From the NCBI RefSeq assembly GCF_018446385.1, contig NC_055999.1, forward strand, positions 82,909,859 to 82,973,858: a stretch of 64,000 nucleotides of DNA, read 5' to 3'. Positions within the stretch are counted from its first letter, which is position 1. Each line of letters opens with the position of its first letter. Below the pieces are notes generated by a model, which saw only the letters and a program-made list of their open reading frames with translations, did no database searches and had not been told where the DNA came from. This document shows positions 46,282-57,907 of the stretch, piece by piece. This DNA comes from Zingiber officinale (taxonomy: Eukaryota; Streptophyta; Magnoliopsida; Zingiberales; Zingiberaceae). Position numbers and translations under genes: made by a program.

Positions 46282-47539
46282 TGTGATGTCAGATGTGAGA
46301 GATGAAGATGAAGATGAAGATGAAGATATATGGAGATGAGAGGAAAGGGATGAAAGGGGGGCTTGCTCAAACGTTTACTCAGGAAGATGGAACTGATTAA
46401 TGTTAGGAGTGCCATTTTTTATTCAAATATCACTCTATAAATTATCATCTTGGTCATCTGAATAAGGAGAGAGAAAAGTTATTTGAGGAAAAAGAGAGAG
46501 AAAAAAAAAGGAAACATGTGGAGAAGAAACCTGGATTTTTATTATTTATTTATTTACTTATTTTTTTAAAAAAGGGAGCAAAATTAAAGGAAGAGATAAA
46601 AAAGCACGTGGAAAAAACCCTTGCAATCTCTTGCAATAGTTTCAAACTTTTAGATGATGTTGTCCTTGGACAATGGTATAGTCGTATTTTTAATTTATCA
46701 AGTATTTAAGAATTAAATTTTAATTTTGATAAATTAAGAGATGAATTTTTTTAATAGAGGATTGCCTTAAAAATATTACGTTGATGGTCACTTGTTACGA
46801 GTACTTTATGATTTATTCTGATGATCAATAAAAGTTTTTATAGGATCAAATTAATTATCTCATAATTAATTAATATAAATTGGATACTGGAGTAGCAGAC
46901 AATGTTGATGTAAATTATCTTATTTTTTGTTCTAATAAGAAGCCAATATAATTATTAAATACTATGTTAGCCTTGCATCATGATCATTGTAGTTTATATT
47001 TGTTTTCGTACTTTTGGAATCTTTGATTTGGTTAAGAATAAGGATAAATGACTTTTAATGGTGTTATTATATGAATTTAAACCCATGATTTTTTTGATTG
47101 ATAGGCCTATGTTCACTTATCATTAGGCCAAATAACTATTGGTATATTTATTTTTTAAGAAATAATTAATTTATTATTTGCAAGTTTTTATGGAATAAAT
47201 ATTCATTTATTTAGTTGAAAATTACAATATCAATTTTTATATAATTATTTGATTGGCAAAGTAAGTTGTTATAAATTCTATGAAAACTAAATACTTCCTT
47301 GTAAAATAAATTTAAAATATCAATTCTAGAATATTTTTGTTTACTACTCCAAAAACTATATTATATTTTATTCTATAAAAATCCACATCGTCATCAGGTT
47401 AGGAGATCATGACATAGAGAAAATGAAACAAATTAGGTAAATAGAATGAGTCAAGCAAGATGGTAAGATCATGCAAGTTAGAGGTGAATAACTTCAATTG
47501 TGTCGATTGAATACGTGGAAGAAACTTGACTTCACAGGC
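46282..47539 (-). promoter_or_regulatory. upstream region of the WRKY gene
   Basis: A short GAAGAT repeat (about 46303-46326) lies in the likely 5' UTR. Further up it is AT-rich with no feature I can support. Confidence 0.35.
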
Positions 47540-48248
47540 ATAACATTAAGATTTTATTTGGTTCGCTTCCTTCGTAGACAACTACTCTAAGGTCTAATTC
47601 TAACAATTTATCATCACTAAACCTTATCCTTGGAAACCTTTTCGAAGAGGAGAAGTCTCTTACAATAAGTTTTCACAACAATACAACAAGAATATGAAAT
47701 ACAAAAATAACTAGATGAAAGTAAACTACTTTACAAGAATCTTACTTTGGATGCTTACTTATAGCTTGGAATTGCCTCTTGATGATCCGAGAATGCAACA
47801 TCACTTCATACTCAAACCTCCAAAAATCAACGTCGAAAATCTCCTCGAAACATTTCTTTATAGCCTTTATGTGGGAACGGATTTTCACTTATCAGTCGAC
47901 TGATCTTACCCATCAGTCAATTGATCAACTATAGATTTGAATGTTGCCCTGACTCGTCGGCTCAATGGCTCCATCAACGTCAGCATTAGTCGGCTGAACA
48001 ATAATTTTAGTTAATTGTTACCTAATTAGTTGAATCCCACGGTTGAGTTCTAAACATTTTGTTTGCTCGAACAATGACATCAGTTGATTGATATACTTTA
48101 TCAGTTTACTGATTACTATCAATTAGGTTTTTCAGTCAATTTTGGAAGCTTCTATACATCGCTACAGTGTTCATCAGTCAACTGATCAAATCCATTACTG
48201 TAGTAAAATATTATTCACAGCTACTGTAGTAGCACTATAGCAACGCTG
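47540..48248 (-). repeat. degenerate SIRE-like LTR fragment with CAGTCGACTGA palindromes
   Basis: 47889-48190 holds interrupted palindromes with arms like CAGTCGACTGAT, CAGTCAATTGAT, CAGTTGATTGAT and CAGTCAACTGAT. This matches the U3 layout of other SIRE-like LTRs here, but with different arms. A TATA-like sequence reads on the minus strand near 47857. It is interrupted at 48249 by the copia element and appears to resume at 60342, where TAGTCGATCGAT and AATCAACTAAT occur. Confidence 0.5.
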
Positions 48249-48608
48249 TGTTGCCTCTAATATGCATGAAACACAAGATAAAATATATAAACAACTCACA
48301 GTGATCTCCCAAGATGATTTTTATATCTGCTTGATGTTGGAAGCACGATCACTGATGAAATCGGAAAGCCCTTCAAGTTTCATGAGCCAAATCCCTTTCC
48401 ACAGGACGTTCTCTTTTGCTTGAGGTCACCTCCAATCCCTCTCATTTTTCCTCCTCATCTTTCTTTTGATCTTCATGGCTTGGACGTACTTATATAAGAT
48501 GAGTCAGGAAGACGAAGGGGAAGGGATGCCCCTTCGTCTCCTTGACGCTTGCAATAATGAGGGAGATGAAGGGGAAGCAACACCTCTTTGTCTCTTCAAC
48601 GTCCAACA
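48249..48608 (-). repeat. 3' LTR of the minus-strand copia element
   Basis: It pairs with 59981-60341. On the minus strand it is preceded by a purine-rich CAAATGAGAGA tract, the likely polypurine tract. Confidence 0.85.
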
Positions 48609-49626
48609 TCTCTCATTTGTTCAAATCAATCCATAAAGATTATATGGTCATAAAGACCATATAAGTTACATAGACTATGAGATAATCATGTCACAAAGAC
48701 CAGTCATAAAAATCAAATAAGTCATATAGGCTTTATTATGATCAAGTCACAAAGATTGAAGCATAAGTTAATTAGTCATAAAGATCAAATAAGAACATTC
48801 ATTTTATATATTAGGGAAAATGGTTCGTACGACAGCAAGCACACTGAGCATTCATTGTTAAGAAGATTGTTACACCTTAGATAGCTGCTCTATAGAACAA
48901 ATTAAAGACATCAAAACTAGCCTTTACCCCAGATTAAATTATTTACATTAATATGAATATCTCTAATCCCTCATAATGACTATTATGTGAAGAGCATATT
49001 CAACATCTCCAATCAATATAATTATTGAACTAAAAATGTAACTGATACCAGTGAAAAAATGTCACAAATATAAATCAATCTTAATCTTCTTTTTTTATCT
49101 AGAATCTATTCATTCTAATTAGTTACTTTTCTATTTATGCTCCATAGATCGAATCACCCATAGCCAATAGGAAACATGCTAAAGTAGCAGATATTGATCA
49201 AAACTTCAAGTAGACAGTTAAATAGTCACTTAGGGTAAAATTGAGATTAACTTATAATCTCAAGGGTCTCACATAGTAGAGAAGCAGAGATCCATTTTCC
49301 TACTACCATTCTTGTCGTCATACTACTACCATTCTTGTCGTCATAGCACATGTGGTATGAATCACATGCTACGATGTTGTTGTCTTTACTAAAAAGAGCG
49401 CATATTTTTTTTTTCCAAAATTTAACATCGTACAGATTTCGATTTAGACATACCTAATGTCTAATTTTGAATTCAACATATGAATTCCAATATGACTTTA
49501 AGCAGATTCAGTAAATGGTGGATTCATTTACTTTGATTATTACATAAATGATCTCATTTTGACACAATTATCAAGGTGACCTTAACTTTTGGGTATGTCT
49601 TTATTCACAGCAATGTAACATTCTGA
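48609..49626 (-). other. 3' internal region of the copia element; RT C-terminus and RNase H missing
   Basis: 48609-48790 has repeated CATAAAGA.CA.ATAAGT segments typical of the stretch between RNase H and the 3' LTR. No catalytic RT or RNase H motif is found, so a deletion is inferred near 49626. Confidence 0.5.
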
Positions 49627-49930
49627 CTATGCCAAATAGATTTCTTCATCAAGATTACCATTAAGGAAAGCTGTTTTTACATCCATTAGATATAATTCCA
49701 TATCAAATTGTGCAACTAAAGTTAAGATGACACGTATTGACACAAACTTCACAACTGGGGAGAATGTTTCTTCAAAATCAACACCCTCCATTTGGGTATA
49801 TCTTTTTACAACTAAACGAGCCTTGTACCAATTAATTGATCCATCTGTTTTCCTCTTTATTTTGAGAATCCACTTATTCCCAATAGCCTTTCGACCCAGA
49901 GGAAATTGACTAAATTCTAAACTTGATTTT
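49627..49930 (-). pseudogene. reverse transcriptase N-terminal fragment
   Basis: On the minus strand it reads GNKWILKIKRKTDGSINWYK, then KARLVVKRYTQ, the FEETFSPVVK motif and MDVKTAFLNGNLDEEIYLA, then a stop at 49627-49629. These are the first conserved RT blocks of copia pol. The catalytic YVDD block is absent. Confidence 0.85.
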
Positions 49931-50910
49931 TTTTTTTCATTGACTCCATCTCCTCATCCATTGCAATTTTCTACTTTTCTCTTACTGAGCTTCTTAAAGC
50001 TTCCTCAACTGTTCGAGATTCCTCATCATTAACTGGGAGAATCATCAATACCTCATTCTCAATGTCAAACCTTATCTGAGGAATAATCTGACGACTACTT
50101 CTTCATAGGTTAGACTGTTGAAAAATTGACTTATTCAGTGACAAATTACTCCCACTAGGTTAAGTAGATTTAGGCATCTTCTGATTTGTTGATAAAGGAA
50201 CATTTACCTCTTCCTCTATCTCATATAGAGGAATAGTCTTATCAACTTCACATCGTGTTGGAAATTCAGTTTTAATAAAAGTAGCATTTCTTGCCTCTAT
50301 TTCAGAGATGATTCCATCTTGTCGCTTACCAATAAAGACATAACCTTTAGAAGTCTCAGAAAATCTTATAAAGATACACTTTTTTTTATCTTTAGGCCCA
50401 AATTTTTCATATTCGTGAGTCTTATCATGAATGTAGGCAACTGACCCCCAAAGTCTCAGATTACTCAAATTCGACTTTCTGCCTGTCCAACGTTTATGTG
50501 GGGTAGATGGAACTGACTTTGAAGATACTTTATTAAGTATATAGGCCGCAGCTAATAATGCATCTCCCCAATAGGAGATTGACAAATTAGCTTGCGTCAT
50601 CATAGACCTAACCATTTCAAGAAAAGTCCTATTTCTTCTTTCACCAACCTTATTTTGCTGTAGAGTTCCAATGATAGTTAGCTTTCTAATAATCCCTTTC
50701 TCATTACATACTATCTCAACTTCTCAAGCTTTTAACCTTCCATTCCAATTGATTCTCAACTTCATTTAAGTAACAAATGAAGCAATCTAATGCTTTAGAT
50801 TTTTGAGAAATCAAATACACATAACCAAAACGTGTGAAATCATCAATAAATGTAATGAAATAAGAACTTTCATTTCTAGCTTTCAGATTCATTAGACCAC
50901 AAATATCCAA
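49931..50910 (-). pseudogene. integrase fragments
   Basis: The frame at 50716-50910 carries YFITFIDDFTRFGYVYLI, the start of the integrase core. The frame at 50160-50615 carries the region after the catalytic E (SYWGDALLAAAYILNKV, LRLWGSVAYIH, KFGPKDKKC-like) typical of copia. Between them the frame is broken. Confidence 0.85.
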
Positions 50911-51087
50911 ATGAATTAATTATAATGGTGATTCAACCCTAATAGCCTTTCCAAATAGTTTTCTAATTACTTTTTTAGTAAGACAATGCTCACATATAGA
51001 CAAGTTAATTTTAGCATAAGAGCCTAAAATACCCTCTTTAGCTAATCTATTTATTCATTCTTATCCTATATATCCTAGTTTAGCATG

Positions 51088-51411
51088 CTAAATTTCATCA
51101 TTAACATCAACATTATTAGTAAGAGCAATACTTGAAAAATAACCATCATTATTATTTGGTTTTACATTAAGAACCATAAAACCATTTGTTACATAACCAT
51201 GCCCAATTAACACTGAGTTAATCCAAAGTTCCACACAACGACTATAAAAATTTACAAAATAACCTAAATCAATAAGACAAGTGACGGAAACTAGATTATG
51301 TTGAATCTCAGGAGTAGATAGGACATCATGTAGAAATAAGATTCGTCCACCACATAGGTTGAGCTTGCAAGTGTCAATTCCTTTGACTTTAATTCTTGCA
51401 TTGTTTCCCAC
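51088..51411 (-). pseudogene. protease tail / GAG-pre-integrase fragment
   Basis: On the minus strand it reads LHDVLSTPEIQHNLVSV, the block following the protease in copia pol. No intact DSG protease site is seen upstream. Confidence 0.75.
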
Positions 51412-51597
51412 ATATATTCATTTGTTTCCAGCTGGTACCTGACGATACTCCACATATGTAGCTCGATCACAAGCTACATGCTTCGTTACTCCTAAATTTA
51501 CAATTCACAAAGGATAAGAATCAGCTAACAACACTGCATTTGTAACATGATGCTCATGGAAAGAATATAGAGATGAATCTACCTTTTTAGGCTCAGT

Positions 51598-52407
51598 ACA
51601 ATCCTGAGCAAATGATCCTTTTTACCACAGTTGTAGTAAGTCAACTTGCTCTTAAGTCTTTGTCTATATTTCTTTCTTTTCTTCTTTATTTGATTTTTCG
51701 TAGCAACAACACTAGCCTCCTTTCCTTTTCTTTCTTAAACCATTTTTTATTATTCTTGGAACCAGAACCTTCAGCTATAAAAGCTTGACCATAAATCCTT
51801 GCTGATTCAATCCTCTCCGCCTCAGTTCAACATGGTGTGAGACATTAGTAAAAGTCTTGATACTTTTACTATAAGTTAGATTCTATTTCATCATTTCCCA
51901 AGAATCAGGAAGGGAACGAATAACTGTCTGAACCTGTTATTCATTGGTCAACTCATGACTGATAGCTTTTAAGTCTCAAATCATGTTACCAATCTCCCTG
52001 AGATGTTGGGTCATGGTAACATTCGAGCATTTTTTACAGCTATCAAACTTGATTGTTAGCTAACAGATCTTACTTAGATTTACTCCACTGTACTTCTCTC
52101 TAAGGGTTTCCTAGACAGTATGAGCCGATGATAATGACTCATACTCAAATACTAGGTCATCCACCATTAAACTAATCAATATTCCATTAGTATTGGAATC
52201 CTTCCTTTTCCATGTTTTATAGGCACCAAGGTCACGTCCGTGCTGTGCTATAGAATCATCAGTCGGTTTATCCATGAATTGATTTACAACCTCTAGAACT
52301 TCTTGTTCCTTAAGAATGTATTATATCTTAAGGTGTCATATTTTATAGTTATCTCCATATAATTTTTCTCCTTTATTGAGCTCAGCTATGATAGTTTTAG
52401 TTGTCAT
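51598..52407 (-). pseudogene. gag remnant with decayed zinc knuckle
   Basis: It starts at ATG 52407 (MTTKTIIAELNKGEKLYGDN) and continues with several stops through FMDKPTDDSIAQ, TWKRKDSNTNGILISLM, MTQHLREIGNM and VIRSLPDSWEMM. This is the UBN2-type gag of copia elements. At 51598-51645 a zinc knuckle (YYNCGKKDHLL...) is visible but frameshifted before the last cysteine. Confidence 0.8.
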
Positions 52408-52516
52408 AATTTATATAAATAAATATATTATTTATTATTTCAGTGTATTTCATATGCATGTAATTAATTATTGACTCAGTGTAAATTAGAATTAGTTTAT
52501 AAAATCAAGTGATAAC
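52408..52516 (-). other. copia leader next to gag
   Basis: Short AT-rich stretch, no feature. It ends in the target duplication ATAAC (52512-52516) of the nested element. Confidence 0.5.
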
Positions 52517-53595
52517 TGTTGCTACCCCAAGGTACTTTTGATGTGATCAAACAAGTTAAGTTAGGTTCTGTTGTGTTTAACCCTGTGTCTAAGTATGCAG
52601 GAACTTAGGAGTACAAGAAGTCGAGCAAAAGACGCAGCTAGCAAAAAGGATGGCACAGGAGAGCGCTGACGGGCTCGGTACGTCTGAGGGACGAGGTGTT
52701 GCCAAAGAGTACATCGGCGGACGAGAAGGGAGCATGCAGTGTTTCCAAGGAATGAGAAGCCAGAGTGGAAGATTGCTCGAGGAGCAAAAGACAGAGGCAC
52801 ACAGCTGTCCGAGGAACAAAAAACTATGGAAGAATACGTTGGTGGATGAGAAGGAAGCAAGTAGTGATTCCGAGGGATGAGAAGCTGGAGTGGAAGTTTG
52901 CTTGAGAAGGCTAGAAGTTGAGTTCGGGTGAGCTCTATTCCGGATGGCCGAAATCATCCAAGTAAGCAGAGCCAGAGTGGAAGACTCGGACCGAGGCGAG
53001 CGGAATCGAAGATGGAGGCCCGGACCAAAAGTCAGCAAAAGGCTGATTTCTGGTGATCAGGGTGCCCAGATCGGTCTGGGACGCCCGGACCTGGTTGGGG
53101 TGCTCGGACCAATCCGGGGCACCCAGACTCCGGCCGCCCGGAACCTGATTCTTAGCCATTTTGACGTAGCATTTAAACGTTACATTGTGGATAGAATTTT
53201 ATCCCATTCTAAGTGCCTAGAACTCTTTCAGGCACCTCGACCAGGGCTATATAAGTAACCCTGCTCCCAGAAGCTAACAACAACAAGAATTACAGAGTAA
53301 CAACACTTGTTCTTGAGTTTGTCTGAGTTTAGCTTTGTTTTGTGAGTTTTGAATGCTGTAAGAGGCTTCTCCACCCAGAGGAGATTTTTAGTGCGCTTTT
53401 TCATCTGCCTTGGATTAACAATCTCCCCGGTTGTAACCAAGTAAATCTGCTAAGCCTCGTCTTTTTAGTTTATTATTATTTCCATGTTTATGCAAGTGTT
53501 TTAATTAAGTTATATGTCCAAGAAAGGTTCTTTTGGTTTTGTTTTTGTATAGGGGCTATTCACCCCCCTCTAGCCGGCCGCCAAGGGTCCTAATA
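52517..53595 (+). repeat. 5' LTR of the gag-only element (1079 bp)
   Basis: It starts TGTTGCTACCCCAAGG and ends GGTCCTAATA, where the mate ends GGTCCTAACA. It contains a GCCCGGA/GGTGCTCGGACC-type repeat zone (53065-53150) and a TATA box. Confidence 0.9.
53248..53254 (+). promoter_or_regulatory. LTR TATA box (TATATAA)
   Basis: GGGCTATATAAG; the same site is at 56350-56356 in the 3' LTR. It marks the start of R about 30 bases downstream. Confidence 0.6.
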
Positions 53596-53597
53596 AG

Positions 53598-53609
53598 TGG
53601 CATCAGAGC
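53598..53609 (+). other. primer binding site, initiator tRNA-Met type
   Basis: TGGCATCAGAGC starts three bases after the 5' LTR. It differs by one base from the usual copia site TGGTATCAGAGC. Confidence 0.8.
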
Positions 53610-53652
53610 AAGGACGTTTCAGGAGGACTAACCGCCGAACGAAGCACATGAG

Positions 53653-55090
53653 ATGGCTGGACCAAGCATCTACCCACCAAAATTCGAGGGGGAGTTCACG
53701 AGCTGGAAAAAGAGAATGGAGGTATTTTTTAAAACATACTTCGATTTAGTGTTAATAATGGAATTTGGTTTTGAAGCACCTAAGGGCAAGGAAAAGTATC
53801 AATGGACGAAGAAGGAACAAGCTGACTTCGTGGCAAACGGCAAAGCAGAGTTTCATCTACTGAGCGTCCTACCGCCACAAGAAGTCAACTAGATCGGAGC
53901 TTATGAGTTCACTAAGGAGCTCTGGGAAAAATTCCTGGAACTTCACGAAAGAACCTCGGAGGTAAAACTTATAAGACGAGATTTTACAACCAGATCAGCA
54001 ACCTCCGATTAGAAGAAGACAAACTATAGCACATCTTCACTCGAGGATCAAGGAGCTCATCACCGGACTTTCGAATCTTTGAGAAAAGGTAAGCAACCGA
54101 GATTTGCTAAGGTACGCTCTTAATACATTCCCTAGAAATACAAAATAGGCATTATTAGTAGATACATACTATATCTCTAAGGATTTAGAATCTATTACCT
54201 TAGAAGAGTTATTTTCAACTTTTGAAATCCATGAAACGAGATGTGCAGATTCGAAGGAGCCGAAACATAACGTTGCCTTTAAGGCAAGGATGGACAAATA
54301 AGATTCAGAATCTTCTCTCGATGACAATAAAATGACGTTGATGGTAAAACACTTTAAAAAATTATTTAAAACTAGAAAATCTAACCATCTGCAGGGTAGA
54401 AAGAAAAGAACGATCAAATATATGCTACCACTGCAATGAAAAATGTTAAAGACAACTGCCCTAAATTGAAGAACAAAGACAAGGGCAAGAACAAAAAGTC
54501 TATCCAATCTAACAAGTACAAGACACTAAAGGCTACATGGGATGAAACGTTGTCTGAATCAGAGATTGAGGATTTCTTCAGACTTGCGTTAATGTCAAGC
54601 CATTAAGAAAACAAACATGAAGTAAACTCGTCCAAAATGAGCATTGAGAGCATCGATAAAAGGGGAGCTACATCGGATGAAAGTAGCAATTTAGGGGGAG
54701 CTACGGATGATGAGATCGACAAGGTAAGTCAGGTACGATCTCTACCTCCCCATAAATTATTCAAGTTTGTTAAATTATTGTCAAAGGATTGTTGTAAGCT
54801 AGAAAAAGAAAACCAAGAGTTAAAATTAATTCTAGCCAAATCGTGTCCATTAGAAGAATTTGACAAAATAAAATTGGAAAATGATAATTTGTAAAAAGAA
54901 ATAAAGAACTTGAAAAATCATGCATGCTCATATAATACAAGTATTAGAAAATTTAATGGTCTAAATTGGTACCTTAATTACCATAAATGATAAATTAGGA
55001 ATTTTTTTCAGAAATGTATTCCTAAAAGATTTTTAATCAACCCAGTTGGAAGGAACCTATATTGGGTTCCAAAATCATTCTTGGATTAAA
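53653..55090 (+). pseudogene. gag remnant of the gag-only element
   Basis: ATG 53653 opens MAGPSIYPPKFEGEFTSWKK, a copia gag start, up to a stop at about 53890; further frames continue it. A zinc knuckle at about 54430-54465 (CYHCNEK...) has lost a few bases around its histidine. A coiled-coil part lies at 54637-54894. The C-terminal WVPKSFLD motif and stop (about 55065-55089) match the WVPK end of gag in the first element. Confidence 0.8.
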
Positions 55091-55660
55091 ACTTTAAAGT
55101 TAGAGCTTTCAGAGAGTAGATTAAATGTTTGATTTCCTTAAGCGGGTTTGTCTAGAAAGTGGTTGTTGCTCCAATAACCAAGAAGGCATAGTGTCTCGCA
55201 CAGCTTGGAAGCTAATTAATGAAATAAAATGTTTAATTGACTAACTGATAAAACATTTAATTGTAATTAATACTTTAAATACTTACTCAAATATTTTTTA
55301 CTTAGATTTTTTTTTGCAAAACTTAAAGTTTCTTATTTACTTGCAATTTTTTTAAGTGATATCAAAATTATTTTTAAATTTTTTCAAATTTTCAAAACTT
55401 GATAAGTTTTTCAAAATTGTTAGAAAATTAGAGTTTTTTCTTAAAACTAAAAACTTTCTTATTTTTGAAAAGTTACCCGTAGAGTTTTTTTTGGTACCCT
55501 TTTTTTATGTGATCAAAGGGGGAGAAGAAAAGATTAAGTCTAGGGAGAGGTAGTTTAAGCTTTTTTCAATTTTTGCACTTTATTGTAAAATTTATTGATT
55601 TTACTTTATGTTGGTTTACCCTAACTTAACTTGGGTTGCTCATATCAAAAAGGAGGAGAT
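55091..55660 (+). other. non-coding 3' interior of the gag-only element
   Basis: AT-rich and T-rich sequence (55260-55500) where pol would be expected. It ends in the purine tract AAAAAGGAGGAGAT (about 55647-55660). Confidence 0.7.
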
Positions 55661-56700
55661 TGTTGGTCCCCCAAGGTAGTTTTGATGTGATTAAACAAGT
55701 AAAGTTAGGTCCTATTGTGTTTAACCCTGTGTCTAAGTGTGCAAGAACTTAGGAGCTCAGAAAGTCGAGCAAAAGACGCAACTAGCGAGAAGGACGACAC
55801 AGGAGAGAGCCGATAGATTCGGTGCGTTTGAGGGACGAGGTATTGCAGAAGAGTACATTGGCGGACGAGAAGGGAGCGTGCGGTGTTTCCAAGGGACGAG
55901 AAGCCAGAGCGAAAGATTGCTCGAGGAGCAAAAGACGCAGCTGTCCAAGGGACGAAAAGCTATGGAAGAGTATGTTGGCGGACGAGAAGGAAGCAAGCAA
56001 CGATTCCGAAGGACGAAAAGCCAGAGCAGAAGTTTGCTCGAGAAGGTCGGAAGTTGAGTTCGGGTGAGCCCTATTTCGGATGGTCGAAATTAGCCAAGCG
56101 AGTGGAGTCGAAGTGGAAGACCCGGACTGAGGCGAGTGGAACCAAAGAAAGAGGCCTGGACTAAAAGTCAGCAAAAGGTTGACTTCTGGTGATGGGGGCG
56201 CCTGGACTTGGTCAGGGTGCCCAGAACCATTCCGAGTGCCTAGAACTCGATTCTTAGCCATTTTGATGTGACGTTTGAACGTTGCATTGGGGATAGAATT
56301 TTATCCCATTCCAGGTGCCTAGAACGCTTCTAGACGGCCCGACCAAGGCTATATAAGCAGCCCTGCTCCCAGAAGCTAACAACAATAAGAATTACATAGT
56401 AACAACACTTGTGCTTGATTTTGTCTGAGTTTAGATTTGTTTTGTGAGCTTTGAATGTTGTAAGAGGCTTCTCCACCCAGAGGAGATTTTTAGTATGTTT
56501 TTTCATCTGCCTTGGATTAACAACTTCCCCGGTTGTAACCAAGTAAACCTGCTAAACCTTGTCTTTTTAGTTTATTATTATTTCTATGTTTATGCAAGTG
56601 TTTTTAATTAAGTTATAAGTCCAAGAAAGATTCTTTTGGTTTTATTTTTGTACAGGGGTTATTCACCCCCCCCTCTAGCCGGCCGCCAAGGGTCCTAACA
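55661..56700 (+). repeat. 3' LTR of the gag-only element (1040 bp)
   Basis: It starts TGTTGGTCCCCCAAGG and ends GGTCCTAACA. It is collinear with the 5' LTR but lacks part of the GCCCGGA zone. TATATAA lies at 56350-56356. Confidence 0.92.
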
Positions 56701-56705
56701 ATAAC

Positions 56706-57096
56706 TATGTTTCCACTCATCATTTGTATATGTCAATTTAATCAACATTGATCAATTATATCACACACATCCCATCTAATGAACTAATCATTTTCACATG
56801 AACTAATCATTGAATATGAATGAATCATAAAATAATATGAACTAATCATAAAATGAACTAATCATTGAATTGAATATGAATGAATCATGAAATGAACTAA
56901 TCATTTTCAAGTTTGTTAATACATAACATAACTTTTCATAACATAATTCTGTTCATACATAACGATAAAAATTATTACACGACTTAAAAACTAAATAGAC
57001 TAATACTGTTCGTACATAATGACAGTAAACATAACACTAATAAACTAGATAGGTCAATACCACTTCCACTAGGATAAATACTAGTGCAGTGGGTAA
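56706..57096 (-). other. low-complexity part of the copia interior
   Basis: TGAACTAATCAT and GAATGAATCAT units repeat at about 56775-56900. No gene. Confidence 0.5.
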
Positions 57097-57729
57097 TTCT
57101 ACCCATTCATCCCAAACTCGATGATGGGTGGATCAGCCTCAAATGTATCCATCAGATCTATTTCTGAATCCTCCACACACTCTTCTGGATCCTCCTATGA
57201 TTCTTGAGGATCCATCTCTAGATCCTCTGTGGGATCTATTCCTGGATCCTCCTCAAATTCTTCGAGTCCATTTCTGGATCCTCTTCAAATTCTTCGAGGT
57301 CCATTTCTGTCGGATCTAGTGTTGGAGCAATCTCAATGGTCCGTGTGACCATGTGTTTAGATGTTTGGACAAAGGGTTTGAGTTAGGTTCACCCTTATAT
57401 TTGATATGTGTATATGCATGAGTGCGCAGGTTTACAGGATACATATATGACTTAGCTAGATAACTTTGGGTCCGGTGAAGGATGAAACATCCGAGAGACC
57501 ATGGACAAGGCAGCAAGGATAAGGGCCGAGGGAAGTGACTATGAGGCATATGCGAATGATGACATTAGGGATGAGCCGCGGGCTTGAATGCATCCAAGGG
57601 ACGAGAGCCAAAGGAAGTAGTCTTGAAGGCAAGAGATCAAAGCTGCGAAGAAGAGTCAAGTGAGTCGTGAGGGTCTGAGTGCAAGAGAAATGTACTCGGG
57701 AAGGGAAATCCTATGTTTAGGGTTTTACC

Positions 57730-57865
57730 AGTTGACTGGTACTGGGACCAGTTGATTGGAGCAGAACACAGAGAGTTTCTGTGCCCAAACGATAGAGATT
57801 AGTCGACTGGTACAAGGACTAGTCAACTGGTAAAGAGTCATTGGCCAGGCACCAGTCGACTGGTA
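57730..57865 (+). repeat. GTCGACTGGT palindrome cluster in the solo LTR
   Basis: Arms GTTGACTGGT...ACCAGTTGAT (57731), AGTCGACTGGT...ACTAGTCAACTGGT (57800) and ACCAGTCGACTGGT (57850). It lies upstream of the TATA box. Confidence 0.8.
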
Positions 57866-57900
57866 ACGGTAAAAATAGCAAGGCTATTTCTTCCAAGCTC

Positions 57901-57907
57901 TATATAA
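57901..57907 (+). promoter_or_regulatory. solo LTR TATA box (TATATAA)
   Basis: CTCTATATAATGG, in the same relative place as in the other LTRs. Confidence 0.55.

Larger units (their letters stand above)
52517..56700 (+). mobile_element. non-autonomous gag-only LTR retrotransposon (TR-GAG type) nested in the copia element
   Basis: Related LTRs lie at 52517-53595 and 55661-56700. A perfect target duplication ATAAC (52512-52516 and 56701-56705) marks the insertion. The primer site follows the left LTR and a purine tract precedes the right one. The interior encodes only a decayed gag; there is no protease, integrase or RT. At 4.2 kb it depends on a relative for movement. LTR ends are of the same SIRE-like type as at 8857. 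Confidence 0.93.

Noticed and set aside
46146-46415. Minus-strand frame overlapping WRKY exon 1 with a YLHLHLHLHL stretch
   Set aside because: It is a shifted frame over a GAAGAT repeat; the WRKY exon frame splices correctly instead.
53598-53609. A tRNA gene fragment
   Set aside because: Only a 12-base match to the initiator tRNA 3' end at the expected primer site; no cloverleaf around it.
55782-56261. A 159-residue minus-strand frame in the 3' LTR, with similar ones at 52561-53038
   Set aside because: Both LTRs give related frames because the DNA is repeated; they are antisense, low-complexity and without a domain.
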